The translations under genes were made by a program, and so were the position numbers. Positions 34,129-44,633 of a stretch of DNA of 64,000 nucleotides are shown piece after piece. The notes under the pieces were generated by a model that was not told where the DNA came from, ran no database searches, and saw only the letters and a list, made by a program, of their open reading frames with translations. Source of the stretch: Euryodendron excelsum (lineage: Eukaryota; Streptophyta; Magnoliopsida; Ericales; Pentaphylacaceae); assembly GCA_033060915.1 (NCBI GenBank), contig CM065388.1, positions 20,932,001-20,996,000 on the forward strand, written 5' to 3'. The first letter of the stretch is position 1. Every line of letters starts with the position of its first letter.

Positions 34129-36889
34129 TGTAAGCACTCCATTTTTGCCTACTCAGCAATCTTCGGCTTGACCGAACTCCCTTTCAAAACTCCGAGGCAC
34201 ATTCAAGCCCAAATCAACTTCCAGACCCCTATCTAATCAATTAACCGCTTCTCAGGCCCGCTGGGCCCAATAGAGGCCTAATAACCAAACCTGCCCCTTG
34301 GGCCTCTAGGCATGTCTTTGAGACAGTTCAAAATCCCTTAAGATGGTAAGTTCACCCTTCTAAAATGTTTTTAGACAGTTAAGCGTACTCAATACGCCAT
34401 CCTATTTAATTCTGATCTCATTTCGATAAACTCTGGTCAAAATGACCATTTTGCCCCTAGGCATGCCAACATGGCACAAATCCCTCCAGACAATAAATAT
34501 GCCTTCCAAGAATGTCCCCAAGTGGTCCGGCACGCCTAATATGCCATTCCAACCCATCTGGGCTCTTTTCATTCAATTTCGATTAAAATGAGCATTTTAT
34601 CCCTGGTGGCCCGAATGTGCCTCAAAACCACACTAACTCTGGGTACCAAACCAGTAGACCCCATTGTATGCCCACATTCAATTCGAGGTGAATCTCGAGA
34701 TGCTAAACACTTCCAAGTCAACAAAAGTCCCCTGGAGCATCTTGTAGACGCTTGGCTAGGGTTGTATTTTTTTTCGATTCCCTGGTTATAACGCACCGTC
34801 AAATGACTTGAGAAATACATGAATCAGGGAATTCCCAGAAGCCTGTCTATAGGTCTTTCCATCGATATGGCTCGATTGAATAGATAGCTTCCTAAAGCCC
34901 CTGATTGCATGGCTTGAAAACTGCCACTTTCAGTAACCCTTAGAGAGTCTCACAAACGCTCCGTTAGGGTTGTCTTTTTCTCTGATTCCCTGACTATAAC
35001 ACACCGTCAAATGACTTAAGAAATGTGCAAATTAGGAAATTCTTGAAAGTATTTCTAGTATGCTTTCCATCAGTATGGTCCGATCGAAGAGATCGCTTCC
35101 CGAAGGCCTTGATCACGTGCCAAAAAACTGCTACTTTTGAACACCCGTGGAGTGTATCAAAGATGTTCCATAAAAGTGTGTTTTTGTACACGCTTCCCAA
35201 GGAGATATCTTACTTTTCCGAACACCTTTGAAGCTCCTCCAAAATTCCTAGTTCATGAGAAATAGTAGGAGAATGTCGTGGACGTGACTGATTTTCCTGA
35301 ATCTTTCCTGATTTGAATAATTATTGAGGTAAAGTCGAAACAAAAGTTCTCGACAGCGGAGCGTATGCTATATGCGCCCTATTTTTTATTAGATCGAACA
35401 AAACTTCGCTTACCCTCTAAGTTGAGTCAGTACAGAGTGTGCCACGTGGTGCTTTTTTAAAGGCTTAATACTAGCGCATGTAGTACATGTGTCAGGCCAA
35501 AACCCTTTGCATATTTCAGAATTGAAACTGTAGAGAAGCTCTGTAGAAACAGCTCCAAAAATCTGAAATCCTCTATACACTTCACCTCCAAGCACTTAAG
35601 TTAGATTCCACCTCTTTCTAGCCTATACACTCCATACACAAACCCTGCAATGCCTTAGAAGAACCATTTCCAGCCCCTTTAAGCCTCTTCAAGGCCATTC
35701 AAATTCAGGGCAAGACATCCATGGAAGCTTGAAACTGTGTTAAAGACAAAAGGTGGTATTTCCTTTTATATTTTGTCATTGCCCACTCCCCTCTTCTCCC
35801 TCCTAGCTTATTTAGGCTATTCTCTATTTTAAACCCCATCTTTTACCCCCCTTTCTTGCATACTTGGAATAAGTGAGCTCCTAAGTCATGCCTAGAGGAA
35901 AATTTGTGAGAACCACCATGTAGAAGGATCTTTTATAAGCCTACTTTAAGATGGTATGACCTTGGAGCACCTTGCTATTTGGTGTAGCCTCTAGCTTTGT
36001 ATGATTTCATGACCCCTTTTGCATATGGTTATCTTATTCATGTTTTGCATGCTTAGTTTTGTTTTCATGTTTACAACCATTTTTTTCAAAACTTTCACTA
36101 TCTCTATTTCTATGTCCTTTTCAAGCTCCATATTCAAATGTTTTTCTAAAAATGGTCATAAGCGTTGGTTCCTTGAAGCCTAGGTCAAACTTTCAATTTC
36201 TACACCCTAGAGAACCTTCTTTAAGGCCCTCGAGTTCATTTTACAAAATGGTCCCTTGAAACCCTCTCTTGAGTGGTTTTCTTATTATCTTGACCATATA
36301 AACCCTAGTTCATTAGAGTTGGTCCTATTTGTTCAAAAATTGATTTTCAAAACAACCCCCTTTCAAGAAGGGTTTTCAAAAGTCTATTCTCTTGAATTTG
36401 CATAAACATGATTTTTCTAAACTACCATCTTCATATTGATTTTTAGAAGTTTTGCTCTCTTGAATGTGGTGGTTGGAATGGTTCCATGGAGTCTTCTTCG
36501 GAGAGATTTCCCTCAAGTCAACTGTATAAACCCTTATTTTTTAGAATGGTTTTGTCATCTTAAAAGTAGTTTCGCAAAAGCTCCTTCCAAAAATGATTCT
36601 CCAAGGTTCATTATCTTTAGTTTTCAATTAAAGAAGTTTTCAAAACTACTTTTCATATATTGATTTTCAAAAGTTTCACTCTCTCGAGTGAGTGGTTATA
36701 ATGGTTCCAAGGCAACTTTCTCTTGAGTGGTTTCCAAATACTAACCATATAAACCCAACACTCACTTGAGTGGTTTTCATATAATGGTTTTCAAAATACC
36801 ATTTTAAGTTTTATGCATAAAACCACCTTCTCAAAACCACTAGGTCCAAACCCTAGTTCAAAATCACATTTCAAAACCTTCAAATCCTA

Positions 36890-37135
36890 GGTTAACTTGA
36901 CCATAGTTGTCCAACCTTAGGTTAACTTAACTCAAGTCAGTTAACCCTAGGTTAACCAAACTCTAGTTAGTTAACCCTAGGTTAACCTAACCCAAGTTAG
37001 TTAACCCTAGGTCACCTTAACCCTAGATCAACCTAACTCTAGTTAGTTAACCTTAGGTCCATTTAACCCTAGTTGTCTAACCCTAGGTTAACCTAACTCT
37101 AGTTAGTAATCCTAGGTCAACCTAACCAAGGTTAG
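36890..37135 (+). repeat. Tandem TTAACCCTAGGTTAACC-type repeats in LTR-D
   Basis: About seven irregular units of roughly 30-37 bp built from CCCTAGGTTAAC and CTAGTTAGTTAA. The homologous block in LTR-C (51,065-51,420) has about ten units, with TTGACCCTAGTT more common. Confidence 0.8.
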
Positions 37136-38087
37136 CAAGCTTCAAGGCTCCAATTCAAAGGCCCTTTTCAAACCCCTATTCCAAATTACAAAAATCACTT
37201 GCTTGGCATACTTTCAAAAACATCCTACTCTCTTTCAAAAATCAACTCCAAAATCCTTTCAAATGCTTCCATTTTCTATCTCCAAAAAACATTTCCAAGA
37301 AGTTCTCTTAAGCTTGTCTCAAATGGCTAGACACTTAGCATTTTTCAAAAACTATTTTTAAAATGTTTCTGAAAACTGACAACCCTAAAATATCCCTAAC
37401 CCCTTTATGGTTAGGGATTCCAAAGGAAAGTGAAACATTAAATAAAACATTTAAGGTTGTCCATATTAGGGTTTTATAACCTTAAGTGTTTTCAAAAGCT
37501 CTTTGCTACAATGATTTTCAAACATCACATTCTTGAAGTAACCCTAACCCTTCTATGGTTAGGATTGGTAAAGTATAAGTGAGATATCCAAGAAGGGTTT
37601 TATAACCCTAAAGTTTTAAAAACCAAAAGCGAAGTCCCTAGCCCCTTTTCCAGACATATTTTCAAAACTCATAGCCTTGAAGGAATTTAGTTCTTTAATG
37701 ACTAACCTCATAAAGGTGATGAAACATAAAACAGGCCTTTCATAGGTTATTCAAAAACTACTTTCAAAAGCTTTTCGAAGGCAAGTTCACAAGAGTATTT
37801 CCAATCCAAACTCAACCTCCAAAGTTTTCAAAACAAGACTTCAAAATATTTTCAAAACTCCCTTGAGTTAATTTCTAAAACATATAAAGTCATCTTCAAA
37901 CTCAATTCCAAAAACACTTTAAGCATCTCAAGTCTTGCACCGAAGGCATTTTCCTAAACCCTCAACTTCTATTTTTTCAAAGACCTCAAAGTGTTTTCAA
38001 AAACTTTCCAAAGACCTCAAAACGCCTTCAAACTTTTCCAAAGGCACCAATGTGCCTCTTTTCTATCAGGCCCTTATCAGGCCCTTA

Positions 38088-38155
38088 CCCGAACTACGAA
38101 TGACCTAATTCTCGCAAAATGAGATACATAGGCAACCTAAAATGGTGCGGTCATA
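38088..38155 (+). ncRNA. Conserved stem-loop block in LTR-D
   Basis: GAACTACGAATGACCTAATT then CTCGCAAAATGAGATACATAGG, CAACC, GGTGCGGTCA. The stem is TCTC/GAGA, extendable by a G-U pair. Confidence 0.4.
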
Positions 38156-38611
38156 ACCTTTATTTCAACCCAAGTTTCCTTTTCAAAAGTTTCTATCAAT
38201 TTAATATTTCTATCTCAAATCCCATCAAAAATTTCATATTTTCAAACATCTTTTTCAAAACTCGCATCATGCATCATTCATCCAAAAAGTGATGACCAAA
38301 TTTCGTTTTCAAAATTCTAAAGTGGATATTAAACGAACATTAGTAATCGATTATTCAAATAAGTGAATTAAGGGTGATTAGACATATAGGTATCGAAAAG
38401 GCGAGGTAGGGTGATGATCTTAGGATATCTTCCCTACACATAACCAACGCCCATGCCATAAATCTCTAGTTTCAAAGACCAATCCGGAGTCATGTTTTCA
38501 AAAAGGGCTTTAAAAACATTTTAAACGGTTGCTAAAAAACTTCTTTTCCAAAACCCTTCTTAGGAAGGATATCTTCAAAACCCTTTTCGAAAGCCTAAGT
38601 CTAGTCTTCTG

Positions 38612-38904
38612 TGTTCATGCTTCCTTTTTTTATGTCTGATCCATCTAGTTATCTTTACTTAAGAATTTGAGCTTTTATTTCACACCAAGAAAAACCAATT
38701 TAGACTAAATTCATAAGAGATGGAGGATTTTCCTGAGTTTTGGAATTGATTTTCATTCTTACAAATTCAGAAAGGCTGAAATCCCTAAATTGAAAAAGGC
38801 ACAGCAATTTTCACCAGCATGCAATGATTGCTAACCTGACTTTGACAATGGAAACCGAATGGAGAAAATAAAAGTTTTTTTTTTTAATTTTGAGAGGGAG
38901 ACTC
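38612..38904. other. Junction and intron-like sequence before the SEC12-like fragment
   Basis: No match to LTR-C beyond 38,611 and no coding text. It lies where intron 2 and later exons of the minus-strand SEC12-like gene would be, and ends at the GTGAGT donor of exon 2 at about 38,905. The later exons are absent. Confidence 0.45.
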
Positions 38905-39300
38905 ACTTGCAGCCACTAGTAGTGGTAGAGCAAATGAAGTCATCTCCGCTAGGATGCACCGCCGTGTTCACAGGGTTGCCTTCTTCAATCATGTACGTAG
39001 CCTATTGAGGAAGAAGAATGAGACACAAGTGTGAGGAAGATAGGTAGTACATTAACAAATACATACATTATTTAGATACATATGAGTCTACATAGAGAAA
39101 GAGGGAGGGGGGTTAGGGGGTGCAGAGACTGGGGGAGAGGGGGAGAGAGAAGCGGTCTTGGAATCGAAGGAGAAGATCTCGAGCAGTGACGGCTAATCGC
39201 CATGTCTCGCCTTCCCCACCACCAATAGATGCGTGTTTTCCGGCCGCTGGATCCATGAGGTGCATGTGGTTGTTTCCTGCCTTGAAAAATTGACCTCCAT
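38905..39300 (-). pseudogene. SEC12-like protein 1 / PHF1-like gene fragment (first two exons)
   Basis: PHF1 is an ER-resident SEC12-related WD40 protein needed for phosphate transporter exit from the ER. The minus strand starts MEVNFSRQETTTC at 39,300, continues TSWIQRPENTHLLVV, meets an in-frame TAG (about 39,198), then LLEIFSFDSKTASLPLSP, which matches exon 1 of PHF1-like genes. After an intron-like gap and a CAATAG acceptor near 39,003, exon 2 reads ATYMIEEGNPVNTAVHPSGD and DDFICSTTTSGCK, stopping at a GTGAGT donor (about 38,907). The rest of the gene (WD40 propeller, membrane anchor) is missing. The premature stop and an unclear exon-1 donor mark it as non-functional. LTR-D lies on one side and a CACTA-type end on the other. 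Confidence 0.8.
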
Positions 39301-39470
39301 TCTTTCCAGAGAGAGAAATTTATATCTATAGAGAGAGAGAGAGAAAGCAGTGTCACAGAGGGAAGGCTTCGGAGTTGGCAAGGAAGAGAAAGAGGATAGG
39401 GTTCCAAAATGTGCGCGCAAGGGAAAAAGAGGGAAAGGGGAACCAAATTTTTGGAAATAGATAACTCAAA
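39301..39470 (-). other. 5' flank of the SEC12-like fragment
   Basis: A GA-rich stretch (AGAGAGAGAGAGAGAAAG near 39,330-39,350), as expected for a CT-rich plant 5' UTR on the minus strand. The 124- and 75-aa frames that overlap the fragment here are other-phase shadows of it. Confidence 0.5.
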
Positions 39471-39479
39471 ACAATGTCA

Positions 39480-39718
39480 TTTTGAACGAAACGACACCGT
39501 CATAAAATTAAACACATTTGCAATGGGTCACATTTGACAAACAAAATGACGTCATTTTGAGTTAGTTTTTGCCACGAGAATGGTTGTCGTCGCAACACTA
39601 TCGTCGCCAATGAACTTTTTTTGCGATGAAGACAATGCCGTCGCAAATGACGGTATTTGTGACAGCAATGGAGCTGTTGTAAAAAAATCTATCACAAATA
39701 GAGCCTTTTCTTATAGTG
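39480..39718. mobile_element. CACTA-type terminus with subterminal repeats, right end only
   Basis: Ends TTTCTTATAGTG, which on the minus strand is CACTATAAGAAAAGG, a common plant CACTA end. The preceding 200 bp hold repeated GTCGC/GCGAC motifs (GTCGTCGCAACACT, TCGTCGCCAATGAA, CCGTCGCAAATGACGG) and ATGACGTCATTTTGA. No matching left end is found between LTR-D and this point, so the element is truncated. Whether it once enclosed the SEC12-like fragment is inference. Confidence 0.6.
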
Positions 39719-40303
39719 ACTATAACTTTGAATAGTTACAAGAACAAACTTACAACCCAATCCGTTGATCCATAACTCCGCGTTGATATATAACTATGGT
39801 AGAAGTTTCAGACTTGCTCGCTAAACATCCATGATTCAACGTTCTCTCACGCTCTCAATGTCAACAACGTTTTGTTGTTGATAAAAATAAACACTCCGTG
39901 AAACTTTGAAGCACAAGAAAGCTCTCTGAATAGCTATATGATCTCTCTGATTGTATGCACACCAATTATAAAGCATTCAAAGCTTTTATATAGAGTTTGA
40001 AGTGTTTGGAGAACCTTAGACGTCGTGTAAGTCAAATTAGGAAGTTTTCAAACCCGACAAAGATTGAATTTTGGAAGTCCTCGATTCTGTTGTGCAATCG
40101 AACGGTCTGGCCCGCCGTTCGAACACTTCTGCCGTTCGTACACCCAGGTTGGCCATTCTAACGCATGGCAAATTCATTGTTCTCTATGTTTTACATTTGC
40201 TGCAGCACCTTGATTCATTCTTACACTTTGATATGTCTAGCTAAATACTGAAATTATATACAAAGTGCTTTTGCTCAAAATTAACCAATCTAAATACCTA
40301 ACA
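39719..40303 (-). repeat. copia-2 3' LTR, truncated at its far end
   Basis: On the minus strand it starts TGTTAGGTATTTAGATTGG, directly after the purine tract AAAGAGGGAGAT (40,304-40,315). It matches the right-hand LTR from ACTATAACTTTGAATAGTTAC onward, but lacks the about 220 bp that the right copy has next to the PBS, because the CACTA-type end abuts it at 39,718. A TATATAGAGTTTG promoter-like motif lies near 39,990. Confidence 0.85.
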
Positions 40304-40315
40304 ATCTCCCTCTTT

Positions 40316-41789
40316 GACAATTTTGTGACAAAACACAATAAAGAGCAATATACAAATAAATACTTGAAACGACAATGTAAGGATGAATCAAAGTCTCAGC
40401 ATGTCCAAAGAGTCATCAAATATTCATCTGCTGCCATGCAAATTCACAACTAACAAACCTTGTGAAAGCTAAGTGTGGGTATTAAGTAATCAAACAATGA
40501 GAAGCAAGAAGCAGTAGAAAGATGAAGGAATATAAAAAGATAGAGATTCATACCCTATTCAATCGAACTCTTTGACACATCCTAATAAAAATTACTGAAA
40601 AATGTTTAAAAATAGGTCAAGTAACATTATATGACATGTAAAGAGTAATTTCAGGACTCAAGTATTGAATAAGACACAAAAAACACTCAATGAATTAAAA
40701 TTTTCAATATCCTAGGCACAAAGGTGTAATTTATAGACATAGCCATGTGGCTGTTCTCGGTGAACTCAAAAGTTATAGAATTGAAATGAACACTAGCAGA
40801 GATTAATGTTAATAAATCTATTCAAATTTTCGAGATAAATACACAGCTAGAACATTGACCAATCATGCTTGAGTGATTCAAGTATGGAAACTCCCTATTA
40901 ATGAGATCCTGTTTAGAACCTTTTAGGACCTAAATATTTTTATTTATTTATATAGCTTAAGGATTCATTTTTTTTCTTTTGTGCAATCTCAATGCTTTAA
41001 AATATGGCAGCCCTTTCTACAACTTTACCCAAAGAGAGGATATTTTGATATACATCCATAACGGCTTTCACACATGTTAAGTTAAGGAGTTATAGTTAGA
41101 AATATGAAATATGAACATTGGTCAATCTAGTGTGCAACCATCTTAGAGAACATAAGAATAGAACAAACTAACAAGAATCACATATATGTTTCATCCAAAT
41201 CAGGCGCACCAATTGTACTCAATGATCATTGACATTTGTTTACAAAGATAAGAAAATTTAAATCTAGATCATGTATTCAATGTCTAACAATGTATATTAT
41301 CACAATCATGAAGAATTACTAAACAAATCACAAAAATACTAATGACCTATAATCAGAAAATATTTTTGGTATTTTTGAATTTTTTGAAAAAAAATAATCC
41401 TTACAATCTATAATTATGAACATAGCACTAGAACAAAGGAATAAGAATCAAATAACTTCCTATGCTATGTCAGAATTAGGACCTTATTCAAAAAGGCCAA
41501 CCCCTATAGACTTCCTAGGGGTATTCAGGGCTTGTAAGTAAGATTTTCTAACCCAGACAGATTTAGAGTTTTTTTATTTTTGAAATTACTTGTTTGAGTT
41601 GACTTACTTAGGTATTTAGATCCTTAATATGTCTTTGTAGTGCATCATTAGGCATTCTAGATTGCATATGGTGAAAAGCTTTTTTTAAATTTTACAACTG
41701 ATTACACCTAGGCCTGAAATGCCCAATAACACCATAGTGATGGCATAATGGAATGAAATTTGATCACGTGGTCTGCTGTCCTTTAAACT
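40316..41789 (-). other. copia-2 internal region without coding text
   Basis: About 1.5 kb of AT-rich sequence between the polypurine tract and the next LTR-like block. No RT or integrase motif was found on either strand. Some copia lineages carry a long non-coding 3' region here; otherwise it is decayed beyond recognition. Confidence 0.5.
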
Positions 41790-42840
41790 ACTAGCCATTC
41801 AAATGCAAACTCCTACTGTTCAAACGCCATTGCTAGTCATTCAGACGTCGAGCGTTAGGGCGCCAAAGTTCAAACACTTTGTAGAATTGAAGTTCGCAAA
41901 ATCAGGAATATACCTGGGATGTTTTACCTATTTTTGATTTCTGGATAGGTCTAATTTGTCTTGGTGTGTCTCAAAAGTCGATGGATTAACAAGATGAACG
42001 AATCTTGGTTTGTTGCGTGACGTAGATCCATCAAATCTTGTAAGGTTATGTAATTGGCTAAATTTCATGCCAAGTCTTGTTTGATATAATTTGGGAAATT
42101 GGGTTATCTATCACAAGCATTCGGAAAGGATTTGAAGCTTCTTCATGCAAGCTCGTGCTAAGAGAGGCTTGTATCATACATCTTGGATAATAAAGGGAAT
42201 TCGAGGGATGTTGATGGACTTTGAGGGATCCTAAAAGGATGTCGAGGGATCTCGAATGCAAAAATAGTGCACTGGTTATAGAAAATGACTTCGAGGGATC
42301 TTTGAGGGATGTTGAGAGATCTCGAGGGCAAAAACAGTGAGCTTACAAAATCTGGGATTGAGCTTACGGGATTCTCGCGGGATTCTCGAGAGATCAAGCT
42401 GCACCTCGAAGGATCCTCGTTGGATCTCGTGAGAGCGAGCTGCGCGGATTCTGAATTCTCAAAAATCGCGTCGCTATGGTTTTTTTTGTATATTTAAGGC
42501 CCAACACACTTCCCCAAACCTAGATCTGAGCTGCCACATTGAAAACGCTTAGAGAGAAGTGTTTCCTAGCTTCCAAAAGGCTTAAAAACAAAGCTTAGCA
42601 AGAATCTTCTTCAACCTAATTGAAGAAATCAAGAATGTTGAAGGAGTTCAAAGCGTGAAATCCGTTATAAGGGGATCTGAATGGTGGTTAAGCACGGAGA
42701 TGGTGAATCGTGGATACGAGTAAGATCTAGACAATCATTGGATCAAAAAGTAGATAGGTTTTAATTGTAAAGAGTCTTGTAACCATCTGAACTATAAGTG
42801 ATAGTGTATAATCTTTGTCCAATAAATGGGACACGTGGTT
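41790..42840 (+). mobile_element. Probable LTR of another copia element, plus strand, inside copia-2
   Basis: A stretch with LTR-like layout: repeats of TCGAGGGATC and near variants (42,200-42,425), a TATATTTAAGGCCC promoter-like motif near 42,487, then a leader with ATAAATGGGACACGTGG near 42,820. The minus-strand coding text of copia-2 stops to its right. Borders and target duplication were not identified. Confidence 0.4.
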
Positions 42841-43270
42841 TTTCTTCCATTTAAGGGTTTCAATGGCAAAAAGCTTGTGTATTCTTGGTTGAATGGTTTG
42901 TTCTCTCTTCTATCTTAGATTGTACAATATTGCTTATGGTCATCATATCTTGACCTAATATTGTAGAGCTTAGTCTCTTGGACAAAACATAGACAAAGGC
43001 TAGGTTTTTCAAATCTGATTCCATCTTTGTCTCCAAATGTTTTTTGATTACTCTAGATGTGATCAATCTTCTTGGAGTCTATATTGAAACCCTTGCGAGA
43101 ATATTTAGTACGAGACAAATCAGATTTAACAATTTTAAGTTCTTTCTCAAGAATTTTATTCTTTTTAAGTGCTTCAAATAATCCCTTTTAAGTTTCAATA
43201 AACTTTTCAAAAAGTGTGGTCCTATGGATCTAAAGTTGACTATTCAGGACCTGGCTATCATCAAATTTCT

Positions 43271-44550
43271 TTAAAAATGTTCATGATCTTTTTGGCAATT
43301 CTTGAGAATGATAGCCAGATCTTGATTAATCTTGCCTAGGGTTGACAATTTAAGTTTCAATTTTTTGTTCTCTTGAAGTGATTGAATCAACATAGTAGTT
43401 TCAGAATTGGTGGGATTCACATCTTCCATAGGGCTAGTTGATTCAAGGCAAGTTGAAACAATACGATGTTTAGGGATTGACACAAACCTAGGAAATTTGG
43501 GCTTAGAATAAATAGATGAAATAAAAGCCATAAAATTACCTAAATCTTTTTCATGATCTAAGTGTTCTTCATTACTAGTATCATCCCAAGTAACAATCAT
43601 AGCTTTACCTTTTCTCTTCAGACTGTTGAGGCATTCTTAAGCAAAGTGTTCAAATCCTTGACATTCAAAACATCATACTGTATTGTCTTTTTTATTTCCC
43701 TTACCATTATCTTTGGGACTACTGTTGTTTTCATTGCCATTCCTCTTATTGAACTTGTTATTTTTGAAATTGCCAAAATTCAAAAGAGTTTTACGAAATC
43801 AATTTACAAGATACTTCACAACTTCGGATTCTTCTCATATTTCCTCCTTATCAGACTTATTTTCATTACCTTTAGAAGTACTTAAAGCAAATTTTTTTGA
43901 TTTATTGATTTAACGAAAATGTGTCTTATAAGTCTGAAGGTTTCCAACAAGTTCATCAACCTTAAGTAAATATATATTTTTGCTTTCTTCAATAGCAGTC
44001 ACTTTGGGTTGAAATCTTTTAGGCAAGGATCTAAGAATCTTTCAAACAACCCAGGAATCAAGAATTTTTTCACCTTGATTGAAACTGAAATTTATAATAT
44101 CACTTAATTTTGCATAAAATTCATCAAAGGTGTCCATTTCATTCATAAAAAGATTTTCAAAATTTGTAGTCAATCTTTGAAATTTTACAATTTTAATAGA
44201 AGTAGTACCTTCACGAGTGATTTCTAGGATATCCTATGTCTCTTTAGCAATCTCACATATAGAAATACGTCTCAATTCTTTAGGTGAGAGACTGTTATAA
44301 AAGATATTCATGGCCTTGCTATTCCAACCAGCTATTTCAACTCAAGTGAAGTCCATTGATTCGAAGGTTTTGTAGATACAATTTCAGCATTAATAGTGGT
44401 AGGATGAGTCCAACCTTCCATGACTAAAATCTATACGCATTCATGGATTGCTTTAAGGAAAGCCCTCATGCGTACTTTCTAGTATGAATAATTAGTACCA
44501 TCAAAATATGGTGGTCTAACAGTGGAATGTCCTTTTCTTTGCATATCCAT
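43271..44550 (-). pseudogene. copia-2 gag, decayed
   Basis: Starts on the minus strand at about 44,550 (MDMQRKGHSTVRPPYFDG then TNYSY, the classic copia gag N terminus) and continues with NEMDTFDEFYAKLSDI text near 44,100-44,170. A zinc knuckle CFECQGFEHFAxEC (CX2CX4HX4C) lies near 43,640-43,680, then KRKGKAMIVTWDDTSNEEHL and a coiled-coil-like stretch to 43,271. Stops occur at a Trp codon, a position before the knuckle and a Gln codon inside it. Confidence 0.88.
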
Positions 44551-44619
44551 TATCCCAAGTTTAAAGATCTCACTTGTAGGGTTTTTGAAAAATTATTTTT
44601 GAAAAACAAGAGTGAACCT

Positions 44620-44633
44620 GCTCTTATAACAAT
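44620..44633 (-). other. copia-2 primer-binding site, degraded initiator-Met tRNA type
   Basis: The minus strand reads TGTTATAAGAGCAGGTT, close to the copia consensus TGGTATCAGAGCAGGTT, directly after the 5' LTR end (...TTTTTCA). It fixes the orientation and the inner border of the 5' LTR at 44,634. Confidence 0.75.

Larger units (their letters stand above)
34129..38611 (+). mobile_element. LTR-D: giant Ty3/gypsy LTR (Tat/Ogre-like), 3' end missing
   Basis: Starts TGTAAGCACTCCATTTTTGCC and matches LTR-C (48,062-52,786) along its length in the same order: two about-208-bp tandem units (34,787 and 34,995 on), a GCGTATGCTATATGCGC block (about 35,362), a CTATTCTCTATTTTAA.CCCCATC block (35,815-35,845), the ATGCCTAGAGGAAA block (35,888), TTAACCCTAGGTTAACC repeats (36,890-37,135), a long G-poor stretch, the AACTACGAATGACCT hairpin block (38,088-38,155), and TCTTAGGATATCTTCCCTACAC (38,420). 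Similarity to LTR-C stops near 38,611, so about 250 bp of the 3' end is missing. No internal domain follows. Confidence 0.85.

Noticed and set aside
36890..37135. AACCCTAGG repeats resembling telomeric sequence (also 51,065-51,420)
   Set aside because: The units are not the plant telomere heptamer TTTAGGG/CCCTAAA in tandem; the period is about 30-37 bp and the block lies inside a gypsy LTR.
39072..39446. 124-aa minus-strand frame over the SEC12-like fragment
   Set aside because: It is in a different phase from the recognisable SEC12-like text; the matching frame is the one starting at 39,300.
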